The notes below the pieces were generated by a model, which was given only the letters and a program-made list of their open reading frames with translations, was not told where the DNA came from and made no database searches. Shown piece by piece: positions 36,377 through 46,500 of a stretch of 64,000 bases of DNA. The position numbers and the translations under genes are program-made. This DNA is from Paludibacteraceae bacterium (lineage in GTDB: Bacteria; Bacteroidota; Bacteroidia; Bacteroidales; Paludibacteraceae), in NCBI GenBank assembly GCA_031292565.1, contig JARLGW010000008.1, positions 1 through 64,000 of the forward strand, read 5' to 3'. Position 1 is the stretch's first letter, and each line of letters begins with the position of its first letter.

Positions 36377-39300
36377 ATGTTTAAGAAATTTATAGAACGA
36401 CCTGTACTTAGCACGGTTATATCCATTATTATCGTTATACTAGGTATATTGGGGCTTGTTAAATTACCTATTTCGCAATACCCGGATATTACACCACCTA
36501 CCATACAAGTGTCCGCAAGTTACACCGGGGCAAATGCCGATGTGGTACTAAAAAGCGTTATTGTTCCGCTGGAAGAAAAGATAAACGGGGTAGAAGGCAT
36601 GACATACATGACATCCTCGGCTACCAACGAAGGATCGGCTACCATCAGCGTATATTTTGCAGTGGGGACAGACCCTAACCAGGCAGCAGTAGATGTGCAA
36701 AACCGTGTGTCCACCGCCACTAGCTTACTGCCTTCGGAAGTAACGCAAGTGGGTGTGACTGTTACGAAACGGCAAACCAGTATGCTGCTTATCACCGGGC
36801 TATACAGCGATAATCCGAACTACGACGAAGCTTTTCTGCAAAATTATGCCGAAATAAACTTAACTCCTCAATTACAACGTGTTAAAGGGGTAGGTAGTGC
36901 CTCGGCATTTGGTACTAAAAACTATTCCATGCGCATTTGGCTTAAACCGGATGTAATGGCTATATACAAATTAGTGCCAAGTGATATCACTTCCGCTTTG
37001 GCAGATCAAAACATTGAAGCCGCTCCCGGAAAATTTGGAGAACGAGGTAACCAAAGTTTTCAATACGTGATCCGCTACACCGGAAAACTAAAAACGGTGC
37101 CGGATTTTGAAAACGTGGTGATTAAAACAGGCTCGGATGGGAAAATTCTCCGCTTGAAAGATATTGCCCGTGTTGAATTAGGTGCTCTGGCCTATAATAC
37201 CAAACTATGGGTAAATGGAAATCCGGGAACCAATATCGCCATATACCAAACCGCCGGTTCCAACGCGCGGGATGTAATTAATGATTGTAAAGCAGTAGTT
37301 GAAAATGCTTCCAAGTCTTTCCCCAAGGGCATACATTATGCCAACGTGGTGGATGCCAATAAATTTTTGGACGTGTCCATCGAAAAGGTAATTGAAACGC
37401 TACTCGAAGCATTTGTTCTGGTATTTATTGTCGTATTCCTGTTTTTACAAGACATACGTTCCTCTTTAATTCCGGCCATTTCGGTTCCGGTAGCTATTGT
37501 AGGTACTTTCTTTTTCTTATACATGTTCGGGTTCAGCATCAATTTACTTACATTATTTGCACTGGTGCTAGCCATTGGTATCGTGATAGACGATGCCATC
37601 GTGGTGGTGGAAGCCGTACATGCTAAGTTAGATTTAGGCTACCAATCATCGCGCAAAGCGTCTATCGATGCCATGAGCGAAATAACCGGTGCCATTGTTT
37701 CTATCACACTGGTTATGGCTTCCGTATTTATACCTGTTACTTTTATTTCGGGTTCGTCGGGTGTTTTCTTCAAACAATTTGGAGTTACTTTGGCCGTAGC
37801 CATTATTTTATCGGCAGTCAATGCCCTTACATTAAGCCCGGCTCTAGCCGCCTTGTTTTTAAAGCCTAAAGGAGAAGAACACAAAAAGCAAAAATTCGTC
37901 CAGCGATTCTACGACTCGTTTAATGTGGGCTTTAACGCCGCCAGTAATAAATACACACTGGCTGTAAGAAAACTTGCGTCAAGGAAAAAAATAGTAGCCG
38001 GCATTGTTGTTTTCTTCGCACTTGCGTTATTCCTTCTTATGAAATATACCTCCACGGCTTTCGTACCGGAGGAAGATATGGGTACCGTGTTTGTAAATAT
38101 TAGCCTACCACCCGCTTCATCAATGGAGCGAACGATGGTTGTAGCCAAGGAAGTGGACAGCATTGCCCGCAAAACACCTGGAGTACACAATGTGCTGCGT
38201 ATGGTAGGACAGAATGTAATTGACGGAAGTGGAAGCTCTTACGCCATGGTAATTTTGGAACTTAACAACTGGAAAGACAGGCCGGGAATGACCAATACCG
38301 ATATTATCGGGAATTTAATGAAACAAACCTCCGGCATCCGTAATGCCAAGATTATTCCGTTCTCACTGCCAACCATTACAGGGTTTGGAATATCAAACGG
38401 ATTTACTTTTGAGCTGCAAGACCGTGGCGGACATTCTACAGAGGAATTTTATCAGGTATCCAAGGACTTTTTAGCTGCGGTAGCAAAACGCCCTGAAATA
38501 CAATATGCCACCACGTCGTTCAACCCAAATTTTCCTCAATATTTATTAACTCTCAACGTGCCTAAAATAAAACAAGCAGGACTAACCGTGAACGGGGTGA
38601 TGAATGCCATGCAGGTTTATTATGGTGGTTTATATGCGTCTAACTTCAACCTGTATGGAAAACAATACAGGGTGATGATACAGGCGGATACCACTTATAG
38701 AGCTAACGTGGGTGGGCTAAATAAAATTTACGTGCGTGCTGGAGATAACAACATGGTGCCGATAACGGAGTTTGTTACCGTTACTCGTGCATATGGGCCT
38801 GAAAGCATGTCCCGGTTCAACCTATATTCATCCATGACGGTAAACGGCTCGCCCAACAGGGGGTACAGTTCCGGTCAAGCACTTCAAGCTATTAAAGAAG
38901 TGGCAGCCACGAACCTGCCTCAAGGATATGGATACGAATTTTCAGGCCTTAGCCGTGAGGAAGAAAACAGCAGTTCGCAAACCATATATGTGTTCGCACT
39001 AAGTATTCTTTTTGTATACTTCCTGCTGAGTGCTCTGTACGAAAGTTATTTACTGCCTTTGGCCGTGTTGCTCTCTCTGCCAATCGGCTTAACGGGAACT
39101 TTCGTCTTTGCCCAGATATTTGGCATCAGTAATAATATTTACACGCAAATATCATTAATCGTGTTAATAGGGCTGTTAGCTAAAAATGCCATCTTAATTG
39201 TAGAGTTCGCCCTAGCCCGAAGAAAGAAAGGCATGCCTATTGTACTAGCAGCCATTGATGGGGCGAAAGCACGATTCAGGCCTATCTTGATGACTTCGTT

Positions 39301-39529
39301 TGCCTTTATTTTCGGAATAATGCCGTTGATGTTTTCATCAGGAGCGGGAGCCAACGGAAACCGGTCTATCGGAACCGCTGCCGTGGGAGGAATGCTATTT
39401 GGAACAATATTCAGTATTCTTATCATTCCCGTGTTGTTTATAATATTCCAAACCTTGGGCGAACGATTCAGTAAGGATAAAATTCAGGACATAAAAGAAG
39501 AAAATGAAGGCGCTCATGTTATTGAATAA
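36377..39529 (+). CDS. RND multidrug efflux pump (HAE1/AcrB-like)
   Basis: 1050 residues with twelve predicted membrane helices and two large periplasmic loops. N-terminus M-F-K-K-F-I-E-R-P-V-L-S, then I-S-Q-Y-P-D-I. Proton-relay residues are present: the Asp pair in LAIGIVIDDAIVVVEAV (helix 4) and Lys in LLAKNAILIVEFA (helix 10). It exports hydrophobic or amphipathic compounds by proton antiport. The actual substrates cannot be told from sequence. Adaptor upstream and outer-membrane channel downstream (15-base gap) complete a tripartite pump. Confidence 0.97.
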   Translation: MFKKFIERPVLSTVISIIIVILGILGLVKLPISQYPDITPPTIQVSASYTGANADVVLKSVIVPLEEKINGVEGMTYMTSSATNEGSATISVYFAVGTDPNQAAVDVQNRVSTATSLLPSEVTQVGVTVTKRQTSMLLITGLYSDNPNYDEAFLQNYAEINLTPQLQRVKGVGSASAFGTKNYSMRIWLKPDVMAIYKLVPSDITSALADQNIEAAPGKFGERGNQSFQYVIRYTGKLKTVPDFENVVIKTGSDGKILRLKDIARVELGALAYNTKLWVNGNPGTNIAIYQTAGSNARDVINDCKAVVENASKSFPKGIHYANVVDANKFLDVSIEKVIETLLEAFVLVFIVVFLFLQDIRSSLIPAISVPVAIVGTFFFLYMFGFSINLLTLFALVLAIGIVIDDAIVVVEAVHAKLDLGYQSSRKASIDAMSEITGAIVSITLVMASVFIPVTFISGSSGVFFKQFGVTLAVAIILSAVNALTLSPALAALFLKPKGEEHKKQKFVQRFYDSFNVGFNAASNKYTLAVRKLASRKKIVAGIVVFFALALFLLMKYTSTAFVPEEDMGTVFVNISLPPASSMERTMVVAKEVDSIARKTPGVHNVLRMVGQNVIDGSGSSYAMVILELNNWKDRPGMTNTDIIGNLMKQTSGIRNAKIIPFSLPTITGFGISNGFTFELQDRGGHSTEEFYQVSKDFLAAVAKRPEIQYATTSFNPNFPQYLLTLNVPKIKQAGLTVNGVMNAMQVYYGGLYASNFNLYGKQYRVMIQADTTYRANVGGLNKIYVRAGDNNMVPITEFVTVTRAYGPESMSRFNLYSSMTVNGSPNRGYSSGQALQAIKEVAATNLPQGYGYEFSGLSREEENSSSQTIYVFALSILFVYFLLSALYESYLLPLAVLLSLPIGLTGTFVFAQIFGISNNIYTQISLIVLIGLLAKNAILIVEFALARRKKGMPIVLAAIDGAKARFRPILMTSFAFIFGIMPLMFSSGAGANGNRSIGTAAVGGMLFGTIFSILIIPVLFIIFQTLGERFSKDKIQDIKEENEGAHVIE

Positions 39530-39544
39530 TAATAAAAAAGAATT

Positions 39545-40939
39545 ATGAATAAGCAACTAAAATATATAGCTCCGGCACTACTATCAGCCTGCCTGTTAGT
39601 ATCCTGCGGAGTGGTAACCCCGAAATACAAACAGCCTAAAGACATGGGTACGGACAATCTGTTTCGCGACACCACGGTAACCGATACCAGTTCGATAGCA
39701 AATACACCTTGGAGGAGTTTGTTTTCCGATCTGGTGCTCCAAAACTTAATTCAAGAAGGATTAGACCAAAACCTGGATTTGAAATCAGCAATGGAGAAAA
39801 TGAAGGAGGCTAAAGCCAGCCTCACCCAAAGCAAACTGGAATATTTACCTTCGGTAAGCGGAGCTGCAAACGTTACCCGAAACAAATTGTCGGAACAAGC
39901 AACTCAATCCACCAGTTACTATTCCACCACCTGGCAAGCCGAACTTAGTGCGAGCTGGGAACTGGATGTGTGGGGGAAGCTAAACAGCTCTCGCAAAGCA
40001 GCATTGGCATCTTACCTAAAAACAAATGCGGCCCGCCGTGCTATACAAACAGAATTGATAGCAACCATAGCCAATAATTACTACACCCTACTGGCATTGG
40101 ACGAAGAACTAACTATAACCCGACAAACAATAAAAAACAGAACCGAAGACGTGGAAACCATGAAGATGCTGAAAGAATCGGCCGTGGTAAACGGGGCTGC
40201 CGTGGTGCAAAGCCAGGCCAACCTATATTCGGCAGAAGTAAGCATCCCCGATTTGGAGCAACAAATACATGAAACGGAAAATGCCTTGTGTATTTTACTG
40301 GGAAAAGCTCCGGGGTCAATCTCTCGTGGAAAACTAGCGGAACAAACGCCCTACACGGATTTAAAAACAGGCATTCCAAGTCAATTGCTCAAAAACCGCC
40401 CGGATGTAGTGGAAGCCGAACTTGATTTCCACAAAGCATTTGAAGAAGTTAACGTTGCCCGTACGGCTTTTTATCCATCGCTCACCATCACAGCCGATGC
40501 CGGGTTAGCAGCCTTTAAGTTGAAGGATTTTTTCGATCATTCCCTGTTTTTTGATTTAGTGGGAGGCATAACCCAACCTCTTTTCAACAAAGGTAAAAAT
40601 AGGGCAAACCTAAAAATAGCGAAAGCTCAACAACAGGAAACTTTTTACGCGTATAAAAAAACCTTGTTGATAGCAGGACAGGAAGTATCCAACGCCTTAT
40701 ATTCTTACCAAACGGCAACGGAAAAAGAAGCTACCCGGAAAAAGCAATTAGAGTCGCTGGAAAAATCGGTTGACTTTACCAAAGAATTGTTGCGTTACAA
40801 TTCGGCCACCAATTACACGGATGTGCTTACTTCGGAACAAAGTTTACTATCCGCCCAACTTTCATCGGTAAGCGACCGGGTACAGAAGTTACAAGCCATT
40901 GTATCTTTATACAAAGCCTTAGGTGGTGGTTGGAAATAA
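39545..40939 (+). CDS. RND outer-membrane channel lipoprotein (NodT/OprM family)
   Basis: 464 residues. Lipobox LLVSC with Cys21. Two outer-membrane-efflux repeats: the first includes WRSLFSDLVLQNLIQEGLDQN and the helices following DLKSAMEKM; the second includes RPDVVEAELDFHKAFEEVNVARTAFYPSLTI and LFNKGKNRANLKIAKAQQQ. It forms the trimeric exit duct for the pump encoded upstream. Last gene of the TetR operon; terminator 24 bases after the stop. Confidence 0.96.
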   Translation: MNKQLKYIAPALLSACLLVSCGVVTPKYKQPKDMGTDNLFRDTTVTDTSSIANTPWRSLFSDLVLQNLIQEGLDQNLDLKSAMEKMKEAKASLTQSKLEYLPSVSGAANVTRNKLSEQATQSTSYYSTTWQAELSASWELDVWGKLNSSRKAALASYLKTNAARRAIQTELIATIANNYYTLLALDEELTITRQTIKNRTEDVETMKMLKESAVVNGAAVVQSQANLYSAEVSIPDLEQQIHETENALCILLGKAPGSISRGKLAEQTPYTDLKTGIPSQLLKNRPDVVEAELDFHKAFEEVNVARTAFYPSLTITADAGLAAFKLKDFFDHSLFFDLVGGITQPLFNKGKNRANLKIAKAQQQETFYAYKKTLLIAGQEVSNALYSYQTATEKEATRKKQLESLEKSVDFTKELLRYNSATNYTDVLTSEQSLLSAQLSSVSDRVQKLQAIVSLYKALGGGWK

Positions 40940-40962
40940 GGAATAGCTAACATATTGAAATG

Positions 40963-40995
40963 AAATGGCTATCGGATTCTTGATAGCCATTTTTT
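40963..40995 (+). terminator. Terminator of the TetR-RND operon
   Basis: Perfect 11-bp stem (aaatggctatc / gatagccattt) with an 8-base loop and T-run. Confidence 0.9.
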
Positions 40996-41254
40996 ATGAT
41001 TAGTTCTCTTATTTATTTCTAATATAAAACTAAGCCCTTGCAAATAGTTGTTTCATCGGGTAAAAACTTTCATTGATCGATTAAGTATTTCTCTCTTCTA
41101 TTGTTGAGTTTATTTTTGTACCATATCCGATTGAACTATTTTACTATAATTCGGGTTTTTCTAATAAGGCTATTTATAAAATTTGGCAGAACATTGAAGT
41201 CATAAATTAATATAAAAGTTAACGGCAAAATATACTTACAAAACATAATAGTTA
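40996..41254. other. AT-rich intergenic region between the two efflux operons
   Basis: About 260 bases with no coding signal. A TATTTTTG at 41111-41118 looks like a -7 element, but no gene or terminator follows it for 190 bases, and I treat it as chance in AT-rich DNA. Confidence 0.4.
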
Positions 41255-41262
41255 TACTTTTG
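41255..41262 (+). promoter_or_regulatory. MarR-MFS operon promoter (-7)
   Basis: TACTTTTG, exact TAnnTTTG. Predicted transcription start about 41268, at the edge of a palindrome. Confidence 0.55.
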
Positions 41263-41267
41263 TAACC

Positions 41268-41283
41268 ATTATAGTAATATAAT
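41268..41283. promoter_or_regulatory. Candidate MarR operator
   Basis: Perfect inverted repeat ATTATA-GTAA-TATAAT immediately downstream of the -7 element. A second, wider inverted repeat (aaacataat 41241-41249 / attatgttt 41285-41293) brackets it. MarR dimers typically bind 16-20 bp palindromes at the promoter. Confidence 0.5.
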
Positions 41284-41312
41284 AATTATGTTTTTGTAAT
41301 AAAAATTTAATA

Positions 41313-41789
41313 ATGCCAGAATCTAGTGTAAATATCATTATTGAAAATTTGCTGATACTTCAGCCCCTATTGTATAAAAATTTATTGAAGCCGGCAAGGT
41401 TTAAATCGCCGTTAACTCCGGGTGCTATATTTATAATGGGAATGCTTAAACGGCATGGCAAAATGTCAATGTCCGAAATCGGACGGATGCTACACATGCC
41501 CAAACCCCATGTTACCCTATCGGTGGATAAATTGATTGCAGAGGATTTGGTGGAACGCATCAACGACCCTAATGACCGCCGGATAGTAAACGTACAAATA
41601 ACAGAAAAAGGAATAGTAGATTTGAAGGAAATAAAAAAAGAAATAAGCGAAAATTTACGCAACAAACTGTTAACCTTGGATACCGGCACCATAGAAACTC
41701 TCATGGTGGCTTCGCAACAAGTGAGAGAGATTCTCACCCTGTTGCACAACCAAGATGATTGTTGCTGTATAAAGGAAAATAATGAATAG
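41313..41789 (+). CDS. MarR-family transcriptional regulator
   Basis: 158 residues with the winged helix-turn-helix in the middle: M-S-M-S-E-I-G-R-M-L-H-M-P-K-P-H-V-T as recognition region, then LIAEDLVERINDPNDRRIVNVQITEKG, the typical wing with D-x-R-x-R/I. It ends in a CCC-containing tail (DDCCCIKENNE) that could be redox- or metal-sensitive. First gene of an EmrAB-type efflux operon, 41 bases before the adaptor, and probably its repressor. Confidence 0.93.
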   Translation: MPESSVNIIIENLLILQPLLYKNLLKPARFKSPLTPGAIFIMGMLKRHGKMSMSEIGRMLHMPKPHVTLSVDKLIAEDLVERINDPNDRRIVNVQITEKGIVDLKEIKKEISENLRNKLLTLDTGTIETLMVASQQVREILTLLHNQDDCCCIKENNE

Positions 41790-41830
41790 AAAATAATACA
41801 AATTATATAAACAAAAAATCTTTTTTAAAC

Positions 41831-42829
41831 ATGAACAAGAAGAAAAATTGGAAGGTGTATATCCCTTTAACTGCCGTTGTTGTAATAATTCTTATAGCGG
41901 GAATTGTTTGGTATATAGATTATTCTAAGTACGTGAGCACAGATGATGCGCACGTGGATTCGGACAACGTGTCAGTAAGTGCCAAAATTTTAGGCCGTAT
42001 AAGTAAAGTGTATGCCGAAGAAGGTGACTCTGTAAAAGCAGGTATGCTACTTGCCGAATTAGATAGTACCGATTTGCAAGCTCAAAAGCAACAGGCCGAA
42101 GCCGGTAAAGCTCAATCGGAAGCAAACAAAGCACAATCGGAAGCAAAATATTTGTCCGACAAAAAGAATTTAAACGTACTGGTGGTAAACCTTAGCCGCG
42201 CTCAGGAAGATTTTGATCGTGCTAAAAGCCAGTTTGCAGGAGATGTAATTTCCAAAGAGCAATACGACCACACGAAAAAATCGTTGGAATCGGCAAAGGC
42301 TCAATTAGAATCGGCCAAAGCACAATTGGAAGTATCCAAAGCACAGGTAACAAGCTCGGCTAAGACAATTGGAACTTCAGTCGCACAGATTAATATTATC
42401 AAAACGCAATTGTCCAACACAAAACTGTATGCTCCTATAACCGGTATAGCTGCGAAACGTTGGTTGCTACCGGGCGACATTGTACAACCGGGTCAATCAG
42501 TTTACACGATAAACAACAACAAAAAGTTTTGGATCATCGTCTATTTGGAAGAAACAAAAATGGGCAACATGCACATAGGCCAAAACGCCCAGTTTACCAT
42601 TGATGCTTTTCCCGGCGAAACCTTTACCGGCAAAGTATTTTCCATAGCATCCAATACAGCATCACAATTTTCATTAATACCATCAAACAATGCTTCGGGT
42701 AACTTTACGAAAGTAACTCAACGTGTACCTATCAAAATTTCTATTGATGCCACGGAAAGTGGTAAAAAGGTATCCTCGTTCAATTACTTATCAGGCATGT
42801 CCAGTGTAGTTAAAATCAGTAAAAAATAA
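41831..42829 (+). CDS. EmrA/HlyD-type efflux adaptor
   Basis: 332 residues. One N-terminal membrane helix (about 8-30), then YVSTDDAHVDSDNVSVSAKILGRI and VYAEEGDSVKAGMLLAELD (lipoyl half), a coiled coil rich in repeated SAKAQLE-type heptads (about 85-185), TKLYAPITGIAAKRWLLPGDIVQPGQ (second half) and a beta-barrel. It connects the MFS pump to the outer-membrane channel. Its stop overlaps the next start by one base (TAATG), indicating translational coupling. Confidence 0.95.
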   Translation: MNKKKNWKVYIPLTAVVVIILIAGIVWYIDYSKYVSTDDAHVDSDNVSVSAKILGRISKVYAEEGDSVKAGMLLAELDSTDLQAQKQQAEAGKAQSEANKAQSEAKYLSDKKNLNVLVVNLSRAQEDFDRAKSQFAGDVISKEQYDHTKKSLESAKAQLESAKAQLEVSKAQVTSSAKTIGTSVAQINIIKTQLSNTKLYAPITGIAAKRWLLPGDIVQPGQSVYTINNNKKFWIIVYLEETKMGNMHIGQNAQFTIDAFPGETFTGKVFSIASNTASQFSLIPSNNASGNFTKVTQRVPIKISIDATESGKKVSSFNYLSGMSSVVKISKK

Positions 42830-44442
42830 TGCGTAAAGTTTCCGTATCACATAAAATACGCCGCAAGGTACGTAACCGTGATTCCAAATTTCACCCACAA
42901 AACGACTTATATAAGTGGTTTGTGTTAGGAAATGTGATGATAGGAACGTTTATGGCCGTGCTCGACACTACCATTGTAAACGTGGGCTTACCTAAAATCA
43001 TGTCTTCCTTTGGGGTTGGCTTGGATAAAATAGAATGGGTTATTACGGCCTACATGCTTGCTATGGCGGCCATGCTCCCCACTTCGGGTTGGATAGCCGA
43101 TAAATTCGGATTTAAACGAATCTATTTTTTGGGGCTATTGTTTTTCACCATCGGTTCCCTATTATGTGGGTTATCGAACGATGAAAATACGTTAATCCTT
43201 TCACGTATCATACAAGGTCTCGGTGCCGGCACCATCCAGCCATTGGGTATGGCCATTATCACACGAGAATTTCCAGTCAAGCAAAGAGGTATAGCTATTG
43301 GCTTTTGGTCCATTGCGGCAGCGGCTTCGGTGTCTTTCGGGCCTCTTATAGGTGGATATTTGGTGGATAATTTCAGTTGGCAACTTATATTCGATGTAAA
43401 CGTTCCCGTAGGTATCGTGGCTATGTTGTTTACCATTATTATCCAGAAGGAATATATAAACAAAAAGATTAAGGACTTTGATTTTATAGGATTCATTTCA
43501 GTGATAATTTTTTTACCGGTGTTGCTTTATGCGCTATCCGAAGGAAACGCAGCAACCAATTCAGAAGGATGGGCAGCTCCGTATATTTTAGCTTGTTTTG
43601 CCATATCAGCAATTGCGTTAGCCGTGTTTATTACACACGAGCTAACCACGAAGCATCCGCTTATTGAATTGCGCTTACTTACCAATTATAATTTCGGATT
43701 TTGCAACCTGGTATTGTTTGTTTTTAGCATGGGTATGTTTGGTAGTACTTTCTTATTACCTCTTTATTTACAAAATTCGTTGGGTTACACCGCGGTACAA
43801 TCGGGAGCCGTATTTTTGCCGGTAGGTATTATCCAAGGATTCATGTCTCCTATCACGGGTATACTTTCTACCAAAATAAACCCTAAATCACCCATGATAT
43901 TAGGAATTCTTTTGTTGGCATTTAGTTTTTATCTTAATTCCAATTTATCCTTTTTGACAGAGCATCATTTTATTATGACCTCTCTGTATATCAGGGGGTT
44001 TGCCATGGGTATTATATTTACGCCTTTGAGCACCTTATCGTTGCTTACCTTACCAAGAGAGAAAATGGCTCAGGCATCAGCTATTACAAATACTATTCGT
44101 CAAATTGGCGGAAGTATCGGGGTAGCTGTTTTTACAACAATGCTTACGGCAAGGGTGAATTTTCACAGCCAAATTTTCGGCAATGCCATTCAATCCGGCA
44201 CTCAGGATTTTAGAAATGTAATAGCTAACATGACGTATCAAATTCAGGCACATGCCGGAGGGTCTATTGCCACGGCGATGAAGCAAGGACAGAGCCTCTT
44301 AATAAGCAATATTAGCAAGCAAGCTTATATACAAGGCATTGACGACGATTTCTTAATCGCGGCTCTTATTACCATTCTAGCCTTGATTCCGACTCTTATT
44401 TTACAATCAAAGAAAAAAACAGAAACTATAACTAACGCATAA
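42829..44442 (+). CDS. MFS drug exporter, DHA2 family (EmrB-like)
   Basis: 537 residues, about fourteen membrane helices. Motif LDTTIVNVGLPKI in helix 1 is characteristic of the 14-helix drug:H+ antiporters; GWIADKFGFKRIY (motif A) and GAGTIQPLGMAII (motif B region) follow. The first 30 residues are an unusually basic cytoplasmic extension (MRKVSVSHKIRRKVRNR). Pumps hydrophobic compounds in a tripartite complex with the flanking adaptor and channel. Confidence 0.95.
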   Translation: MRKVSVSHKIRRKVRNRDSKFHPQNDLYKWFVLGNVMIGTFMAVLDTTIVNVGLPKIMSSFGVGLDKIEWVITAYMLAMAAMLPTSGWIADKFGFKRIYFLGLLFFTIGSLLCGLSNDENTLILSRIIQGLGAGTIQPLGMAIITREFPVKQRGIAIGFWSIAAAASVSFGPLIGGYLVDNFSWQLIFDVNVPVGIVAMLFTIIIQKEYINKKIKDFDFIGFISVIIFLPVLLYALSEGNAATNSEGWAAPYILACFAISAIALAVFITHELTTKHPLIELRLLTNYNFGFCNLVLFVFSMGMFGSTFLLPLYLQNSLGYTAVQSGAVFLPVGIIQGFMSPITGILSTKINPKSPMILGILLLAFSFYLNSNLSFLTEHHFIMTSLYIRGFAMGIIFTPLSTLSLLTLPREKMAQASAITNTIRQIGGSIGVAVFTTMLTARVNFHSQIFGNAIQSGTQDFRNVIANMTYQIQAHAGGSIATAMKQGQSLLISNISKQAYIQGIDDDFLIAALITILALIPTLILQSKKKTETITNA

Positions 44443-44450
44443 AGAATGTT

Positions 44451-45752
44451 ATGAAGCGAATACGATTTTTTATTATATACACGGGCTTGGCATTTGCTTG
44501 TTCTACGGTTTCGGCACAGTCCGATTCCATCTCCTTGAACGGCATATTAAAACAGGTTATTAGCAATTATCCTTCCATGCGAAAAGTGCAGCAGGATATT
44601 AACTCGGCTAATGCCCGCGTGGCTTATGCTAAAACAGGCTATTTACCCGACGTAAGTATAAATTCCTATTATACACACATTGCACCTTCTTCGTTTATGT
44701 CTTTTCCAGGGTTCGGCTCTTTTGAGTTATATCCTACCGAAAATTATTCGGCCTCGTTGGACTATCGACAAACGATTTACGATTTTGGAAAGACATCCAA
44801 GTCCGTAGATCTGGAAAAAGAGAATCGTGAATTGGTAAATATAACATCCAGCCAAATTAAACAAAAGCTTTCATCCGGTGTCGTTTCCATTTACTACGCC
44901 ATCGTTTACTTGCAAGAGGCTGTTAAGATTAAAGATGAAGAACTACGCACGCTAAAAGAACACTTGTCCTTCGTGGAAAAGAAGAAAATAACCGGTTCGG
45001 CCACGCAATACGAGGTGTTAACTACGCAAGTGCGCATTTCGACTACCGAGAACCAAAAAACCGATTTATTAAACGCGCTTAAAGTACAAGTATGTCAACT
45101 AAATTCGTTGCTCGGACAACCGGAAAAAACAACCTTATTGGTAAAAAAAGAATTACAATCAATACAGGGAATTTCCTCTACCGATTCGTTGTTGAATCAA
45201 GCTCTTAAAGCTCGACCGGAAATGAAATTTGCGCAACAAAAAATAGCCGTTTCCGAAATGAAATATAAAACAATCGGAACACAGAATAATCCTGTATTAA
45301 GCTTTAATGCTTCTGGAGGTATCAAAGATAGTTATGAGCCCGATCTTTATAAAGGGATTTGGAACTATGCCGTGGGCGTGGGCTTAAAAATACCACTATT
45401 CGATGCTAACAAGACTAAATATACAAAAGTGCAGGTAAAAGCGGACATCGAAAGCAACAAGGAGGATCTTGAATTAGCTCGCCGCAGCATCGTAAACGAG
45501 GTGGTGGAAGAACAAGCCAACCTACATTCGTCATTAGAAAAAATACAGCAATCTGAATTGCAACACAGACAAGCTAAGGAAGCTTATGGTTTGGCTGAAA
45601 CCAGTTTTAAATCGGGGGTAATTACTAACCTGGAATTACTGGATAGTTCCACCTCACTTTCCGAAGCCGATTTATCGTTGTTGAAATCGAAGATTGACTA
45701 CAGTTTAAATTTACTAAAAATAAAAATAGCGTTAGGACAGGATATTTATTAA
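44451..45752 (+). CDS. TolC-family outer-membrane channel
   Basis: 433 residues with a cleavable signal peptide (cut near TVSAQ) and no lipobox, unlike the RND operon's channel. Two outer-membrane-efflux repeats: first around YPSMRKVQQDINSANARVAYA, GYLPDVSIN; second around RPEMKFAQQKIAVSEMKYK, NPVLSFNASGG. It completes the MarR-controlled pump; 8 bases after the MFS gene and followed by a strong terminator. Confidence 0.94.
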   Translation: MKRIRFFIIYTGLAFACSTVSAQSDSISLNGILKQVISNYPSMRKVQQDINSANARVAYAKTGYLPDVSINSYYTHIAPSSFMSFPGFGSFELYPTENYSASLDYRQTIYDFGKTSKSVDLEKENRELVNITSSQIKQKLSSGVVSIYYAIVYLQEAVKIKDEELRTLKEHLSFVEKKKITGSATQYEVLTTQVRISTTENQKTDLLNALKVQVCQLNSLLGQPEKTTLLVKKELQSIQGISSTDSLLNQALKARPEMKFAQQKIAVSEMKYKTIGTQNNPVLSFNASGGIKDSYEPDLYKGIWNYAVGVGLKIPLFDANKTKYTKVQVKADIESNKEDLELARRSIVNEVVEEQANLHSSLEKIQQSELQHRQAKEAYGLAETSFKSGVITNLELLDSSTSLSEADLSLLKSKIDYSLNLLKIKIALGQDIY

Positions 45753-45777
45753 ACGTTTGAATGTTTTTTTGATCCGC

Positions 45778-45815
45778 AAATAGGGATACCTTCATCAGAA
45801 AGTATCCCTATTTTA
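45778..45815 (+). terminator. Terminator of the MarR-MFS operon
   Basis: Stem aaatagggatac / gtatccctattt (12 bp) with a 12-base loop and T-rich tail, 25 bases past the stop codon. Confidence 0.9.
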
Positions 45816-46420
45816 TTTCAAAACTTTCAAAACAATAGGGATTGAGATAAAACACCCTAATCACGGATAATACACTGTAAAACAGATTTTTCCAATTGAA
45901 CAAAAAATATTTCGCATTGATATCTTTAACTTATTTTAAATACAAACGTAGCGTTTTTTTAAAATATAATATAGAGATTTGAGAAGTTAAAATGTGATGC
46001 AATGTAAAGTTAGGGGAGCAGAATATTACGTTTTGAATAAAGCCTATAATTCAAGTAACCATATATTGTTTCAGTAAAATAGAGAAACATAAAAGCAGAG
46101 TCTTCTGTGGAAATGTTTTTTATTTTGCGAACAAATAAACCTATCGTTTGTTTGTAACTATGAAAATATAAAGCAGTAGAGATAAGATATACGCTTAATT
46201 ATTAATACAATAAAATTTCTAAGTCATTAAAATTCGCATACTTCTATTACCATTTTAATAATATAAAAAATATCTTTTGAAAATTATTTCGCACCAAAAT
46301 AAACAATCAGTCGCTGTTTTTCAACATACGCAATTTCAAAGAAAAATAGGACACAAATATTTCACTTTAATGTAAACCTTGAAAGTGCCATTACACAAAG
46401 AATTATAGCATAAAAATAAA
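45816..46420. other. 605-base AT-rich region upstream of the accessory island
   Basis: No open reading frame with coding character on either strand, no known RNA, and no TAnnTTTG element properly spaced to a -33 box. A weak inverted repeat (cacttt/aaagtg, about 46363-46388) lies just before the first leader element. The promoter of the first island gene must lie here but I cannot place it. Confidence 0.4.
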
Positions 46421-46482
46421 AGTGGAGTTCAGAAACCACTCTAATAAACGGGGCGGAACCTGAAAAGCCTACGAGTAAGGAA
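46421..46482 (+). promoter_or_regulatory. Conserved leader RNA element, copy A
   Basis: First of three copies of one element, each just before a small gene. AGTGG (46421-46425) can pair with CCACT (46436-46440). Alternatively CCACTC (46436-46441) pairs with GAGT-aa-GG (46473-46480). Between them lie the conserved blocks AAACGGGGCGGA and TGAAAAGCC. The element ends 18 bases before the ATG at 46501. Not recognised as a known riboswitch class. Confidence 0.65.
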
Positions 46483-46500
46483 GAACAAAAATCGTGAATT

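Noticed and set aside
41111-41118. TATTTTTG as a promoter between the two efflux operons
   Set aside because: No -33 element and no gene or terminator follows within 190 bases; expected by chance in AT-rich DNA.
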